Assembly: GCA_946408125.1 (NCBI GenBank)
Contig: CAMJQW010000008.1
Coordinates: 1-64,000, forward strand
Direction of reading: 5' to 3'
Origin: an uncultured Fibrobacter sp.
GTDB lineage: Bacteria > Fibrobacterota > Fibrobacteria > Fibrobacterales > Fibrobacteraceae
Length of the DNA: 64,000 nt
The notes beneath the pieces are model-generated. The model saw nothing but the letters and a program-made list of their open reading frames with translations. It searched no databases and was not told the DNA's origin. Position numbers and translations under genes: made by a program. Positions 32,194-41,708 of the stretch are shown in pieces; the first letter of the stretch is position 1; each line of letters starts with the position of its first letter.

Positions 32194-33194
32194 AGCGTCT
32201 CCACCATGAACGGCACGGAATCCTTGCTCGGCATGTTCCTGCGGACAATCCAGATGTTGGAAATGCCTTCCATCAGGTCATCCGCGTTCTGCAATGTGCC
32301 TTCCGTCGTTTCCATGAAATCGGCGATATTCGAGGTCATGAGTCCCAGCTTGTCGACCATGCCGTCTACGCGTCCCATAGTCGTGTCCATGGACTTGACG
32401 AGTCCGCCGACATTGCCCATAAGTTCGTCCACCTTGGCCGGAAGGGGCTTGAGGTCGGCGACGATGGAGGACATGTCTGTCGTCATGTTGTCGATCTTGC
32501 TGACCATCGGCGGAACGTTTTCGCTAAGCGTGTCGAGCAGCTTGCTCGTTTTTTCAAGTGTATTCTTGCCCGCGTAGGTAATGTCGTCGAGGCGGTTCAG
32601 CTGGCGGTTCAGGTTGTCGTAGAGTGCACGGGACCCGAAGAGGGCGCCGATGGTGGTTCCCGTATCCATCGCCATGGCAACGAGAGTGTCGGCGGCATCA
32701 ATGAGTTCGTTCACGCGTCCCAAGAGCTCGTTGGTCGTCTCGAGGACTGTTTCGATATCCTGCGCCTTGCCTGCCCGTATGAAATCCCCTTCGTGCAACA
32801 CGTTGCCCTTGCCGCGACGCACGTCGATGTTGATGACGCGGGCGGAAATCATGTTCTGGTCGCGGATGGCGAACACTTCGGCGCTGTCGGTAATCCAGTT
32901 CTGGAATTCCGTGCGGATGGTAAATTCTATGAACACGCCGTCGTTCTGGATTTTCATCTCCGAAATCTGGCCGACGTCCACGCCGCTGATCTGGACGCGG
33001 GTTCCCGGACGGAGGCCCAGGGCCTTTTCAAAGGTGCTGTGAAGCTTGTACTCCTCGACGCCGATCATGCCGCTCGTGAAGAGCTTGGTATAGAAAACCA
33101 GTGCGAAGAGAACCACGGCCAAGGTGAAGAAAATGCCGACCAGTAGGCCCGACAATTCCATCCAGTTCACCTGTTTAAGTGGTTTAAACCTCAT
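32187..33194 (-). CDS. MlaD-like MCE-domain protein
   Basis: 335 residues. An N-terminal membrane helix (about 13-36), one MCE domain (about 45-135: FEKALGLRPGTRVQISGVDVGQI, FAIRDQNMISARVINIDV) and a long helical tail with methyl-accepting-like spacing (DNLNRQLNRLDD, MVSKIDNMTTDMSSI). MCE proteins form hexameric rings that pass phospholipids between inner and outer membranes and work with an MlaE permease and MlaF ATPase. Those two genes are 20 kb away (53-54.7 kb, same strand). A TATATTTC box ends 5 bases before the ATG. Confidence 0.88.
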   Translation of the reverse strand: MRFKPLKQVNWMELSGLLVGIFFTLAVVLFALVFYTKLFTSGMIGVEEYKLHSTFEKALGLRPGTRVQISGVDVGQISEMKIQNDGVFIEFTIRTEFQNWITDSAEVFAIRDQNMISARVINIDVRRGKGNVLHEGDFIRAGKAQDIETVLETTNELLGRVNELIDAADTLVAMAMDTGTTIGALFGSRALYDNLNRQLNRLDDITYAGKNTLEKTSKLLDTLSENVPPMVSKIDNMTTDMSSIVADLKPLPAKVDELMGNVGGLVKSMDTTMGRVDGMVDKLGLMTSNIADFMETTEGTLQNADDLMEGISNIWIVRRNMPSKDSVPFMVETLW

Positions 33195-33199
33195 ATTGC

Positions 33200-33207
33200 G
33201 AAATATA
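33200..33207 (-). promoter_or_regulatory. leaderless-type promoter box TATATTTC
   Basis: Read on the minus strand, TATATTTC ends 5 bases before ATG 33194. It is one mismatch from TAnnTTTG and has the same spacing as the boxes at 20145, 20153, 35102, 41847 and 52856. Confidence 0.4.
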
Positions 33208-33292
33208 TATAAAAATTCGGAAACATAAACACTATAGGGGGTATTTTGAATAACTTTTCGTTTTCTAATTTAAGGGGTGTTGGAGGTCTATT

Positions 33293-34552
33293 ATGGACTT
33301 TTTTGAATTTTTGGACACTTCCGTGACTCCGTACCATACGGTGGAAACCCTGAAAAAGATGCTTGCCTCGGCAGGTTTTTCACCGGTGGGGCTGGAAAAC
33401 GTTGCCGGAATGGCCTGTGGTGATTCCTTTTTTGTCGAGAGGGGTTCTGCCCTGATCGCGGTGCGCATGCCGCGCAATTTTTCTGCCGATACGCGGGTCC
33501 GACTGGCGACTGCGCATGTTGATTTCCCGGCCCTGAAAGTGACTCCGAATCCGGACAAGGAGTGCGCGGGTGTCCGCAAACTCCATGCCGAGGTGTACGG
33601 GAGCCCCCTTTACACGAGCTGGCTCGACCGTGATCTCGGGTATGCAGGAGTGATTGCATACCGGCATAACGAAAAAATCATGATGAAGGCCGTCCGCGGA
33701 GACAAGCTGTTCAAGATCCCGCAACTTGCGGTCCATCTGAATCGTGGCGTGAACCAGGACGGACTCAAGGTGAACCCGCAGACCGATCTTGATGTGCTGT
33801 GGGGGAGCGCCGGAATGGACGCTCCGCATTTTGAGGATGCGCTGCGACGTGAACTTTCGGCGGGCGAGGAAATGCTCGATTTCGACATCCGCTTCTTTGA
33901 TGCGCAACCCGCGAGCAAGGGAGGCTTCGATGACGAGTGGGTCTATTCCGGAAGGATCGACAACCTGAGCAGCTGCCATGCAATCGCCGAGGCCATTGTT
34001 GACGCGTCTCCGAATGAAAACGACATCTGCGTCGCATGCTTTTTCGACAACGAGGAAGTCGGTTCGGTCACCCGCGAGGGCGCCGGCGGCAACTTCCTGG
34101 AATCTGTACTACAGGCCATATGGTTAAGCGGGTGTGCAAGCAAATCGCCTGTCCCGCTTTCTGCCGCACTGGAACGCTCGCTTGCGCTTTCTCTCGATGT
34201 CGCGCATGCGGAACATCCCAACTTCCCCGAAAAGCACGAGCTGAACCACGCGCCGATTCTCGGGAACGGAATCGTATTGAAGACAAATTCACAAAGGCGC
34301 TACGCGAGTGACGTGATGGCGTCGGCCCGCCTGCGCGATCTCTGTTCCCGTGCGGGTGTGCCGCTCCAGGTGTTCGTGACGCGAAACGACATGCCCTGCG
34401 GTTCGACAGTCGGCCCGACGGTTTCTGCGCGTCTCGGGATTCCGACCGTCGATATCGGCGAACCCATTCTGAGTATGCACAGTATACGCGAAATGATGGC
34501 GATTAAGGACCACGAAAGCATGACGCGCCTTGTTTCGTCTTTCTTTTGTTAA
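33293..34552 (+). CDS. M18-family aminopeptidase
   Basis: 419 residues. Co-catalytic zinc aminopeptidase that trims N-terminal residues from peptides. All M18 metal and catalytic positions can be seen: ATAHVDFPALKV, RIDNLSSCHA, FDNEEVGSVTREG, SLDVAHAEHPNF and the last His in SMHSIREMMAIKD. No signal peptide, so cytoplasmic. ATG 33293 follows GGTGTTGGAGG. It is divergent from the MlaD-like gene. Confidence 0.93.
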   Translation: MDFFEFLDTSVTPYHTVETLKKMLASAGFSPVGLENVAGMACGDSFFVERGSALIAVRMPRNFSADTRVRLATAHVDFPALKVTPNPDKECAGVRKLHAEVYGSPLYTSWLDRDLGYAGVIAYRHNEKIMMKAVRGDKLFKIPQLAVHLNRGVNQDGLKVNPQTDLDVLWGSAGMDAPHFEDALRRELSAGEEMLDFDIRFFDAQPASKGGFDDEWVYSGRIDNLSSCHAIAEAIVDASPNENDICVACFFDNEEVGSVTREGAGGNFLESVLQAIWLSGCASKSPVPLSAALERSLALSLDVAHAEHPNFPEKHELNHAPILGNGIVLKTNSQRRYASDVMASARLRDLCSRAGVPLQVFVTRNDMPCGSTVGPTVSARLGIPTVDIGEPILSMHSIREMMAIKDHESMTRLVSSFFC

Positions 34553-34564
34553 ATTTATCGAGGA

Positions 34565-35014
34565 ATGATTTCGGGTATCATAAAGAAGCTGCGTAACCGT
34601 TTCCCCCGCAAGTCGCTTGCGGGGCAGTTCCTCCGTTACATGGTGACGGGGGGTGTTGCCTTCGTGGCCGATTTCGGACTGTTCGCGCTGTGCCTTTACG
34701 GTTTCGGTTGGCACTACCTGCTGGCGAACCTCGTGGGCCTGGTAGCAGGCCTCGTCCTCAATTACCTGATGAGCATCCTGTGGGTGTTTACCGCCTGCAA
34801 GCGCATCCTCAAAACGAAGAAGGGCATTGAATTTGTCCTGTTCGCGCTGGTGGGGATTGCGGGCGTCGGTATAAATCAGGTGCTCATGTACCTGATGGTC
34901 GATGGACTTGGCATAAACGAGATGGTGTCCAAGATGATTGCCGCCGTGCTCGTGCTCATGTGGAACTTCGGTGCGCGGAAACTCATGCTTTTCCGCGGGA
35001 AAAAGACTCTTTAA
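34565..35014 (+). CDS. GtrA-like membrane protein
   Basis: 149 residues with four predicted membrane helices and the GtrA start FLRYMVTGGVAFVADFGLFALC, then NLVGLVAGLVLNYLMSILWVF and a final NFGARKLMLFR. GtrA proteins flip or hold lipid-linked sugars (bactoprenyl-glucose) for O-antigen or wall-glycan modification. It lies just upstream of an FAD oxidoreductase and two GT-C glycosyltransferases, which supports a glycan role. Confidence 0.88.
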   Translation: MISGIIKKLRNRFPRKSLAGQFLRYMVTGGVAFVADFGLFALCLYGFGWHYLLANLVGLVAGLVLNYLMSILWVFTACKRILKTKKGIEFVLFALVGIAGVGINQVLMYLMVDGLGINEMVSKMIAAVLVLMWNFGARKLMLFRGKKTL

Positions 35015-35101
35015 AGAACAAAATTGCGTGATATTCTTTATTGCGTTTCGTAAAAAAGCGCAGGGAAGTTGCGTTTGAAGTCGAAAAAGCTTATCCTTTT
35101 C

Positions 35102-35109
35102 TATATTCG
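35102..35109 (+). promoter_or_regulatory. leaderless-type promoter box TATATTCG
   Basis: TATATTCG ends 5 bases before ATG 35115. TTGCGT occurs three times in the preceding 100-base gap (near 35024, 35043 and 35070), a possible but unproven operator array. Confidence 0.4.
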
Positions 35110-35114
35110 TCTAT

Positions 35115-36752
35115 ATGAAAGAGAATCTCAAAATTGCCGTAATCGCGGGCGCAGGCCCTGCGGGTTTGACTGCCGCGCTGGAACTTTTGCGCACGACCGA
35201 CGTGAAGCCGGTCATCTATGAAGCCGAAGATGTCATCGGGGGAATTTCCCGTACCGCACGCTACAAGGGCAACCGCATGGATATCGGCGGTCACCGCTTT
35301 TTCAGCAAGAGCGATACCGTGATGGACTGGTGGCAGGGAATTCTCCCGCTCCAGGGTGCCGCGAGCAAGGATGACATCGCCATCGGGCGCAGCGTGCCGC
35401 TTACGGAAGGCGGCCCCGATCCCGAGCAGACGGACTACGTGATGCTCTGCCGCAGCCGCCTCAGCCGCATCCTCTTCTTGCGCAAGCTTTTCGACTATCC
35501 GGTGAGCCTGAACGGCGACACCATCCGCAATCTCGGTCTCTGGCGCATGTTCAAGATTGGCATGAGCTACCTCAAGGTGCAGCTGTTGCCCGCACGCAAG
35601 GAAAAGAGTCTTGAAGATTTCATGATCAACCGCTTCGGCGTGGAACTCTACCGCACGTTCTTCCGCGACTACACCGAAAAGGTGTGGGGCGTGCCGTGCA
35701 GCAAGATCAGTCCGGACTGGGGTGGACAGCGCATCAAGGGCTTGTCGATCACCAAGACGGTGATCCATGCGCTCAAGCAGATTTTTGCAGGCAAGAAGAA
35801 GACCGATGCGAACGCCAACGGTGCGGACATCCGCCAGAAGGATACCGAGACGAGCCTTATCGGGCAGTTCCTCTACCCGAAATTCGGTCCGGGTCAGCTC
35901 TGGGAAACGGTCGCTGAAAAGATCCAGGAGATGGGCGGTGAAATCCACATGGACACGAAGGTCGTGGGCGTGGATCGTTCCGCAGACGGCAAGCGCGTGG
36001 TAAGCGTCGTTGTCGAGAGCATGGACAATACGGGCGTCTTTATGCACGAAACTATTCCGTGCGATTATTTCCTCAGCACCATGCCGGTCAAGGAACTCGT
36101 TGCCGCGATGGATGGCGAGAAAAATCCCGTGCCCGCCGAAGTCAAGCGTATCGCCGATGGCCTCGTGTACCGCGACTTCATTACCGTGGGCCTGTTGCTC
36201 GATAAGCTGCTCATCAAGAATCCGGCAAAGCCCGGCACTCCCGAAAGCAAGCTCAAGTTCGTTGCCGACAACTGGATTTACGTGCAGGAATCCGACGTGA
36301 AGCTCGGCCGCATCCAGATTTTTAACAACTGGAGTCCCTACCTGGTTGCCGACCCCGAGAAGGTGTGGATCGGTCTTGAATACTTTGCGACCGAGGGCGA
36401 CGATATGTGGCGCATGCCCGACAAGGACTTCATCAAGTTCGCCATCGACGAGCTCGACAAGATTGACGTGGCAAGGCCCGAAGACGTGCGTGATTCAGTG
36501 GTGTTCCATATCAAGAAGGCGTATCCCGCCTACTTCGGTACCTACGGCGAGTTTGACAAGATCCGCGAATATGTGGATCCGGTCGAGAACCTCTTCCTCA
36601 TGGGCCGCAACGGCATGCACAAGTACAACAATATGGACCACAGCATGCTCGCCGCCATGGAAGTCGTGAAGTGCATCCGTGAGAACTCTACCGACAAGAC
36701 TGCCCTCTGGAGCGTGAATTCCGAAGAGGAATACCACGAAGGTAAAAAGTGA
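35115..36752 (+). CDS. FAD-dependent amine-oxidase-like oxidoreductase
   Basis: 545 residues. Dinucleotide-binding [17 protein letters not shown] at the N-terminus, then [18 protein letters not shown] and the [10 protein letters not shown] loop seen in UDP-galactopyranose-mutase-like and phytoene-desaturase-like FAD proteins; [18 protein letters not shown] text and a C-terminal [24 protein letters not shown] close the FAD fold. It probably rearranges or oxidises a nucleotide- or lipid-linked sugar for the neighbouring glycosyltransferases. The stop overlaps the next start by one base. Confidence 0.88.
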   Translation: MKENLKIAVIAGAGPAGLTAALELLRTTDVKPVIYEAEDVIGGISRTARYKGNRMDIGGHRFFSKSDTVMDWWQGILPLQGAASKDDIAIGRSVPLTEGGPDPEQTDYVMLCRSRLSRILFLRKLFDYPVSLNGDTIRNLGLWRMFKIGMSYLKVQLLPARKEKSLEDFMINRFGVELYRTFFRDYTEKVWGVPCSKISPDWGGQRIKGLSITKTVIHALKQIFAGKKKTDANANGADIRQKDTETSLIGQFLYPKFGPGQLWETVAEKIQEMGGEIHMDTKVVGVDRSADGKRVVSVVVESMDNTGVFMHETIPCDYFLSTMPVKELVAAMDGEKNPVPAEVKRIADGLVYRDFITVGLLLDKLLIKNPAKPGTPESKLKFVADNWIYVQESDVKLGRIQIFNNWSPYLVADPEKVWIGLEYFATEGDDMWRMPDKDFIKFAIDELDKIDVARPEDVRDSVVFHIKKAYPAYFGTYGEFDKIREYVDPVENLFLMGRNGMHKYNNMDHSMLAAMEVVKCIRENSTDKTALWSVNSEEEYHEGKK

Positions 36753-38494
36753 TGCTTGCAAAACTGAAAAGGTTCAGGGAAATAATCTTTATTGCGGTGG
36801 CGGTTCTGCTTGCTGTCGTGTATTTTGTCATCAGCCCTGGAATCGATAACGTCGTCTTGCATCGGCAAGGGAAGGATGTTGCATCGGCCTTGCCGATAAC
36901 CCTTGCGATGAATCAGGGTGAGCCTTTCGCTGTCGATATGGACATCACGTCGGGCATTGGCGGGGATTTCACTTTGGACATCCATCCGGACGATTGCGTT
37001 ACGCAGTTGCGCGTGAACGGGACGGATTTGCCGTTCCGGAATTATCCGGGACACTGTAGCTGGAACCAGGGCTTTATTCTGGACAAGTCGGAAATTGAAA
37101 GGCATGTCGGAAAGGGGCATTCGAATTTCCACATCGAAATTGCTCTGCGCAACAACGGCGGTCCCGGCGGCATAAATGCGGAATTCAAGTCGAGCGGATT
37201 CCTGATGAGCTTTTTGACGGTGCTGTTCTTCCTGTGTATCGGGGGCTTGATTTTCTCGATCGGGTCGCGATTCAATATTGATCGCCGCCTCTTGCTGATT
37301 TTCTTTTTTGGAATGCTCCTGCGCGTAGGCTATACGCAGGCGACGTTCTTCGATGAACGCGGTCACGATACGGGCGGACATGTCCGTTACATGCAGATCA
37401 TTGCTGAAGAACATCATATACCCAAGTCGGATGAATGCTGGACCTGCTACCATCCGCCGGTCTACTTTATCGCGAGCGCGGGGGTCTGGAATGTTTCCCG
37501 CTGGTTTGGCTGGGTTCCCCAGAATGCGGTGAAGTGGTTCGACTTCTTGATTTCGCTTTTTGCCCTCGGCTTTGGGCTTGCGTGCATCAAGAACTCGCTA
37601 TGGGGAATGCCCCGGTATATCGCGGCATTGCTATGGAGCGTGTGGCCGGGATTCATCCTTGCCTCTCCGCGCCTCGGGAATGATATCCTGTTCTACGCGA
37701 TGCACATCATCGCTTTGTGGGGATGCATCCGTTATATCAAGACGGGCATGGGCAAGTACCTGCTTGCCGCGGTGATTTCTGCCGCCGTCGCCTACTGGAC
37801 CAAGTCTACGGGAGCCATCGCGTTCGGCCTTGTCGGGCTCACCGTCCTGATGCAGTCCGTCCCGCGCCTGCTGCGCGGCCTCGGCCGCCTGGAATGGACC
37901 TCTATCGGGCTTCTCCTTGTCGTGGGAACGATTGTCATCGTACGTGTGCTCGGCGGCGAGATTGTCGCGAATGCCGCCGGTAACGACAACACCGTGCTCG
38001 TCCAGAACAATCCCGGTAACTTCCTTTTCTTCGACATCCGCACGTTCCTCACGCAGCCCTATACCGATCCTTGGAACGATGAACTCGGACGTCAGTTCTT
38101 CTGGAACTATCTCGCGAAGACATCCCTGTTCGGCGAGTTTACCTTGCTCCGGACAAAGGTGGGCTACTGGCTTGCGGCGCTCGTGAGCGCAAGCTTCCTC
38201 GTTATGCTCGGGTTCGGCTTGCGCGGTTTCTGGAAATCGAAGATGACGAAGCTGAACGTGTTGCTTGCCGCCCAGGCGCTGTTCTTCTTTGCCGCCATGA
38301 TAATGCTTCGCCTCAAGTACCCGCTTTCGTGCAGCAACGACTTCCGCTACATCATTCCCGTGCTTCTGAGCTGCATCCCGTGGGTAGCCGAGGGCATGGC
38401 GGGAGACGAGGCTTCGGGCAAGCTGAAGGTGTGCGGAATCGCGTCGGTAGCCGTTTTTGTGGTCTGCTCTTCTCTCTTGATATTGAGCCTGTAG
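36752..38494 (+). CDS. GT-C membrane glycosyltransferase
   Basis: 580 residues. About eleven membrane helices and, in the first large outer loop, FFDERGHDTGGHVRYMQ followed by CWTCYHPPVYF, like the acidic catalytic loop of polyprenyl-phosphate-dependent GT-C enzymes (GT39/GT83 relatives). Such proteins move sugars from lipid carriers onto proteins or glycans at the outer face of the inner membrane. The N-terminal region carries an extra beta-rich periplasmic segment (about 30-145) before the main helices. ATG 36752 overlaps the oxidoreductase stop (TGATG). Confidence 0.8.
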   Translation: MLAKLKRFREIIFIAVAVLLAVVYFVISPGIDNVVLHRQGKDVASALPITLAMNQGEPFAVDMDITSGIGGDFTLDIHPDDCVTQLRVNGTDLPFRNYPGHCSWNQGFILDKSEIERHVGKGHSNFHIEIALRNNGGPGGINAEFKSSGFLMSFLTVLFFLCIGGLIFSIGSRFNIDRRLLLIFFFGMLLRVGYTQATFFDERGHDTGGHVRYMQIIAEEHHIPKSDECWTCYHPPVYFIASAGVWNVSRWFGWVPQNAVKWFDFLISLFALGFGLACIKNSLWGMPRYIAALLWSVWPGFILASPRLGNDILFYAMHIIALWGCIRYIKTGMGKYLLAAVISAAVAYWTKSTGAIAFGLVGLTVLMQSVPRLLRGLGRLEWTSIGLLLVVGTIVIVRVLGGEIVANAAGNDNTVLVQNNPGNFLFFDIRTFLTQPYTDPWNDELGRQFFWNYLAKTSLFGEFTLLRTKVGYWLAALVSASFLVMLGFGLRGFWKSKMTKLNVLLAAQALFFFAAMIMLRLKYPLSCSNDFRYIIPVLLSCIPWVAEGMAGDEASGKLKVCGIASVAVFVVCSSLLILSL

Positions 38495-38498
38495 GTTG

Positions 38499-40238
38499 AT
38501 GATGTATAGGTATCGCGATAATTTGAAGATGTTTATTCTGTGGGGCACGGTCTGTGTCGTAGTCAATATCCTTTGTTCTTTCGGGAGTTCCTACGACGGT
38601 GACCAGAGTTTCTGGGTGGGCTGGGTCCAGCAGTTGATCGAAGGCGGATTTGGAAACTTCAAGGGTAACTATCCTCCATTCTATGTCTTATGGCTTTGGA
38701 TCGTGGCGCAGATTCATTCTGCTTTCGGAATCGCGGTAGGCAAGACGCTTTTCCTCAAGTTCATGTGCCTCTGGCCGGTATTCTTCGCGCACCTTTTCCT
38801 GGTAGACTGGATTTGCCGCGTCATGGGCAAGTTCTCTTTCCCGGAATGGAAGCGCCACCTGCTGGTCGGCTTCATCGCGTTGAATCCGGCGCTGTTGCTG
38901 AACGGCCCTATCTGGGGGCAGGTCGACTTGCCGCCGGTGCTGTTCGCCCTTTTCGCGGTCTACTGCATGTGCCGCCCGCGCCTCGTGATATTCGCGTCCA
39001 TGCTCTACGTGCTTTCGCTGTTGACCAAGTTCCAGATGATCATGTTCCTGCCGGTGTTCGGCGGACTCTTTATCAGGAACTGGAGAACCTCCTGGAAGGG
39101 TCTCCCGTTTGCCTTGCTCGCAGCCGTGCTGGTGTTACTCCCGTTTGCTATCGGAGGGAACCTCGTTTCGATGCTGACCCGTGCCTACGTGCAGGTGTCC
39201 GGCCAGTACCCGTATGCCACCTTCAATGCGGCGAACCTCTGGATGCTCATGGTCGGAAATGTCGCGCCGGATAACGCCCCCATCTGGGGACTCACGGAAG
39301 CCGGTTTTGGATTTTTGCTCAAGCCCGCGATACTCGGCCGCGTCTTCTTTGTCGCCGTATCCGTCTTCGTGTTGGTCAAGTCCATCCTTTGCCGGAATAT
39401 CCGTACGGCATTCTCGCTCTGCACGCTCAACGCTCTCGCGTTTTTTGTCGTGTTGCCGGGTATGCATGAACGCTACCTCATGTACGCGATTCCCGCGTCG
39501 CTTTGCTGGTGCGTCTGGGATATGCGCCGAGCAGGCTTCCTGTGTGCCGTCATAACGTTTGTCGCTTCGCAGAATGTCAGCATCATCAACCCGTTCAGGG
39601 GCGGCTATGTCTGGAAGATGACTTCCTTTGCCGGGTGCGCAGCGCTGGTGATCGCCATTGTGGTTATCGCCTACCCGCAGCTGGTCAGCAAGATTGTACG
39701 CAAGATCTCTTCGCTGAAGCTTCCGGCGTATGCGCCCTATGTTCTGCTATCGGTCTTTGTCTTTGCGGAAGGGGGCGTTCTGGCCTTTGAATCCCGTCCC
39801 GTGGTCGTCCCGAAAGCCGACAACGTGCTCGTGCTGACGGAATTGAAGATGCAGGATTTCGAGCAGCAGTACAAGTCCCCCCGAATTGACGCGTCTGTGG
39901 AAGACCGCTTCTTGACGTCCGGGGACAGGTTGTACAAGAACGGCATCGGTACGCATGCCCCGTCGCGGATATCCTTCCATTTGCCCGAGAATGCCGATAC
40001 GCTCTATCTGGGCGCTGGAATCGACGATGAAGTCTACGACCGTGGCCAGGCGACGTTTATTGTGCGCTTGGATGATCAGGTGGTGTGGAAGAGCCCCTCT
40101 CTCCGCGGAAGGGATAAACCGGCATTTGCCAGGATCCCGGTCAAGGGCGCCAGGCATCTTGAGCTTGTGACCGAACCGGACGGAGATGACAATAGCGACC
40201 ATGCGGACTGGCTGAATGCCTACCTGAAGCTCCGCTAG
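38499..40238 (+). CDS. GT-C membrane glycosyltransferase fused to NPCBM domain
   Basis: 579 residues. The first 430 or so form a polytopic GT-C enzyme with SSYDGDQSFWVGWVQQ and GNYPPFYVLWLWI, the acidic-loop and PP motifs of PMT-like mannosyltransferases, and GMHERYLMYAIP later. After the last helix (about 410-428) comes an NPCBM module (about 445-579): GIGTHAPSRISFHL, LGAGIDDEVYDRGQ and a terminal DHADWLNAYLKL. The module is predicted outside the inner membrane and may grip the acceptor or donor glycan. ATG 38499 or 38502 could start it. Confidence 0.82.
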   Translation: MMYRYRDNLKMFILWGTVCVVVNILCSFGSSYDGDQSFWVGWVQQLIEGGFGNFKGNYPPFYVLWLWIVAQIHSAFGIAVGKTLFLKFMCLWPVFFAHLFLVDWICRVMGKFSFPEWKRHLLVGFIALNPALLLNGPIWGQVDLPPVLFALFAVYCMCRPRLVIFASMLYVLSLLTKFQMIMFLPVFGGLFIRNWRTSWKGLPFALLAAVLVLLPFAIGGNLVSMLTRAYVQVSGQYPYATFNAANLWMLMVGNVAPDNAPIWGLTEAGFGFLLKPAILGRVFFVAVSVFVLVKSILCRNIRTAFSLCTLNALAFFVVLPGMHERYLMYAIPASLCWCVWDMRRAGFLCAVITFVASQNVSIINPFRGGYVWKMTSFAGCAALVIAIVVIAYPQLVSKIVRKISSLKLPAYAPYVLLSVFVFAEGGVLAFESRPVVVPKADNVLVLTELKMQDFEQQYKSPRIDASVEDRFLTSGDRLYKNGIGTHAPSRISFHLPENADTLYLGAGIDDEVYDRGQATFIVRLDDQVVWKSPSLRGRDKPAFARIPVKGARHLELVTEPDGDDNSDHADWLNAYLKLR

Positions 40239-40317
40239 AGGGGGTGTTTTTTCGGGCTGCCTTTTTTGTATATTACTTGCGGGAATCGAAAATCCCAGGA
40301 TATTTGAAGGCTTTAAG

Positions 40318-41055
40318 ATGCGTTTTTTGGTGATTTTGGTATGCATGCTGTCGGTCGCCCTCTGGGCGCGGCCAATCAATGACGGCAATAAACTGTTCAA
40401 GAACGGCGACTACGCCGGAGCTCTTGAAAAGTATATGAAGGCTCGCGAGGCCGAGCCTGCGAATCCGCTTTTGTTCTACAACATCGGTACGTGCCAGTAC
40501 AGGCTCGGCAACTACGAAGAGGCGAAAAAGGAACTGGAAAGCGCCGTGCGCATGCCGGACAAGAAGATGGCGGCGAAGGCTGCATATAACCTTGCGAACA
40601 CGTATTTCCGCATGGGTGAGAAGGCTGCCGAAGGCAGCGAACGCATTGCGGCATGGCGCGAGTCGGTCGCGTATCTCAAGAAGGCGATTGACCTCGACAA
40701 CGATTTCGAGAACGCGAAGAAGAACGTCGAAATCGTGCAACGCAAGCTGAAAGAAGAACTCGACAAGCAGAAAGAAAACAAGGACCAGAATCAGGACCAG
40801 AACAACGACCAGAAACAGCCGCCGCTTTCCGACAAGGCGAAGGAAGTCCTGGCGCGGGCACTCCAACTTTGCAAGGACGGCAAGTATGCCGAAGCGAAGG
40901 AGATGCTCGAGAACCTGATTGCCGAAGACGAGACTGCGGGCCAGCTGAGCGGGCACGTGCAGCGCATCGACGACGTCATCGAGATCAAGGCGGGCCGCAA
41001 GCCCAAGGCGAAGATTGACGCGAGCAACACCGACAACGACCTGGAGGTAATCTGA
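40318..41055 (+). CDS. BatC-like exported TPR protein
   Basis: 245 residues with signal peptide (FLVILVCMLSVALWA). TPR repeats follow: GNKLFKNGDYAGALEKYMKA, LLFYNIGTCQYRLGNYEEAKK and AYNLANTYFRMGEKA, a short Asn/Gln/Asp linker (NKDQNQDQNNDQKQ) and a helical end. This resembles BatC/BatE of the Bacteroides aerotolerance (VWA-MoxR) operons, but no BatA/BatB VWA gene is next to it. It shares one base with the next gene and probably forms a pair with it. Confidence 0.78.
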   Translation: MRFLVILVCMLSVALWARPINDGNKLFKNGDYAGALEKYMKAREAEPANPLLFYNIGTCQYRLGNYEEAKKELESAVRMPDKKMAAKAAYNLANTYFRMGEKAAEGSERIAAWRESVAYLKKAIDLDNDFENAKKNVEIVQRKLKEELDKQKENKDQNQDQNNDQKQPPLSDKAKEVLARALQLCKDGKYAEAKEMLENLIAEDETAGQLSGHVQRIDDVIEIKAGRKPKAKIDASNTDNDLEVI

Positions 41056-41708
41056 TGAAAAAGATTATGTTCATGGTCATTGCCCTCGCAGCTGCGGCCT
41101 TTGCTGCCCCGAAGTCGGCGAGCGCCTATTACAGCGATGCCGCTTTCCAGTACATCGAGAATCGCTTGCCCTCTGCAGAGATTACTTGCAACGAAGGTCT
41201 GCAATACTATCCGAACGACCAGAAACTGCAAATGCTCCTTGACCGCATTAAGGAGGCCAAGGACGAGCAGAAGAACGAGAACAAGAAGAACGACAAGAAC
41301 CAGGATCAAAACCAGGACCAGAATCAAGATCAGAATCAGGACCAAAATAAGGACCAGCAGAACCAGGACCAAAACCAGGATAAGCAGGACCAGAACAAGG
41401 ATCAGGGTGAAAGTTCTTCAAGCGGAAGCGATGACCAGAATCAGGATCAGCAGGGCGGTGGAGAGTCCAGCAGCAGTCAGGGCGAAAGTTCCGACAGCAA
41501 TGGCGGTCAGCAGCCCGAGCCGCAACAACCCGAAGAAGGCTCAAGCGATAGCCAGGGCGGCGAAGAACCCCAGGAACAGCCTATGCAGATGGGCGAGATG
41601 ACTCCCGAGGAAGCCGCGCAGCTCCTGAAGGATTTCGATGAGCAGAACGGCGAACGCAAGCCCTGGAAACCTATCCGCGGTCAAGCACGCCCGGCTAAAG
41701 ACTGGTAG
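41055..41708 (+). CDS. exported protein with Asp-Gln-Asn repeat tail
   Basis: 217 residues. Signal peptide, one degenerate TPR pair (YYSDAAFQYIENRLPSAEITC, about 25-45), then a low-complexity region (about 70-115) built from DQNQ units, next a Ser/Gly/Gln/Glu/Pro-rich stretch (116-175), and the C-terminal segment MTPEEAAQLLKDFDEQNGERKPW, which is typical of BatC proteins. The disordered tail is probably periplasmic. Coupled to the preceding TPR gene. Confidence 0.75.
   Translation: MKKIMFMVIALAAAAFAAPKSASAYYSDAAFQYIENRLPSAEITCNEGLQYYPNDQKLQMLLDRIKEAKDEQKNENKKNDKNQDQNQDQNQDQNQDQNKDQQNQDQNQDKQDQNKDQGESSSSGSDDQNQDQQGGGESSSSQGESSDSNGGQQPEPQQPEEGSSDSQGGEEPQEQPMQMGEMTPEEAAQLLKDFDEQNGERKPWKPIRGQARPAKDW
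41299..41407 (+). repeat. in-gene tandem repeat coding DQNQ units
   Basis: Hexameric codon pairs of the form GAYCAR / AAYCAR repeat with synonymous and conservative changes, encoding alternating DQ, NQ and KDQ units. Similar but shorter units occur in the upstream gene at about 40780-40815. Confidence 0.8.

Noticed and set aside
34995..35114. Triple TTGCGT array as an operator
   Set aside because: Three 6-mers in 100 bases with unequal spacing is too weak to call; it is mentioned only with the promoter.
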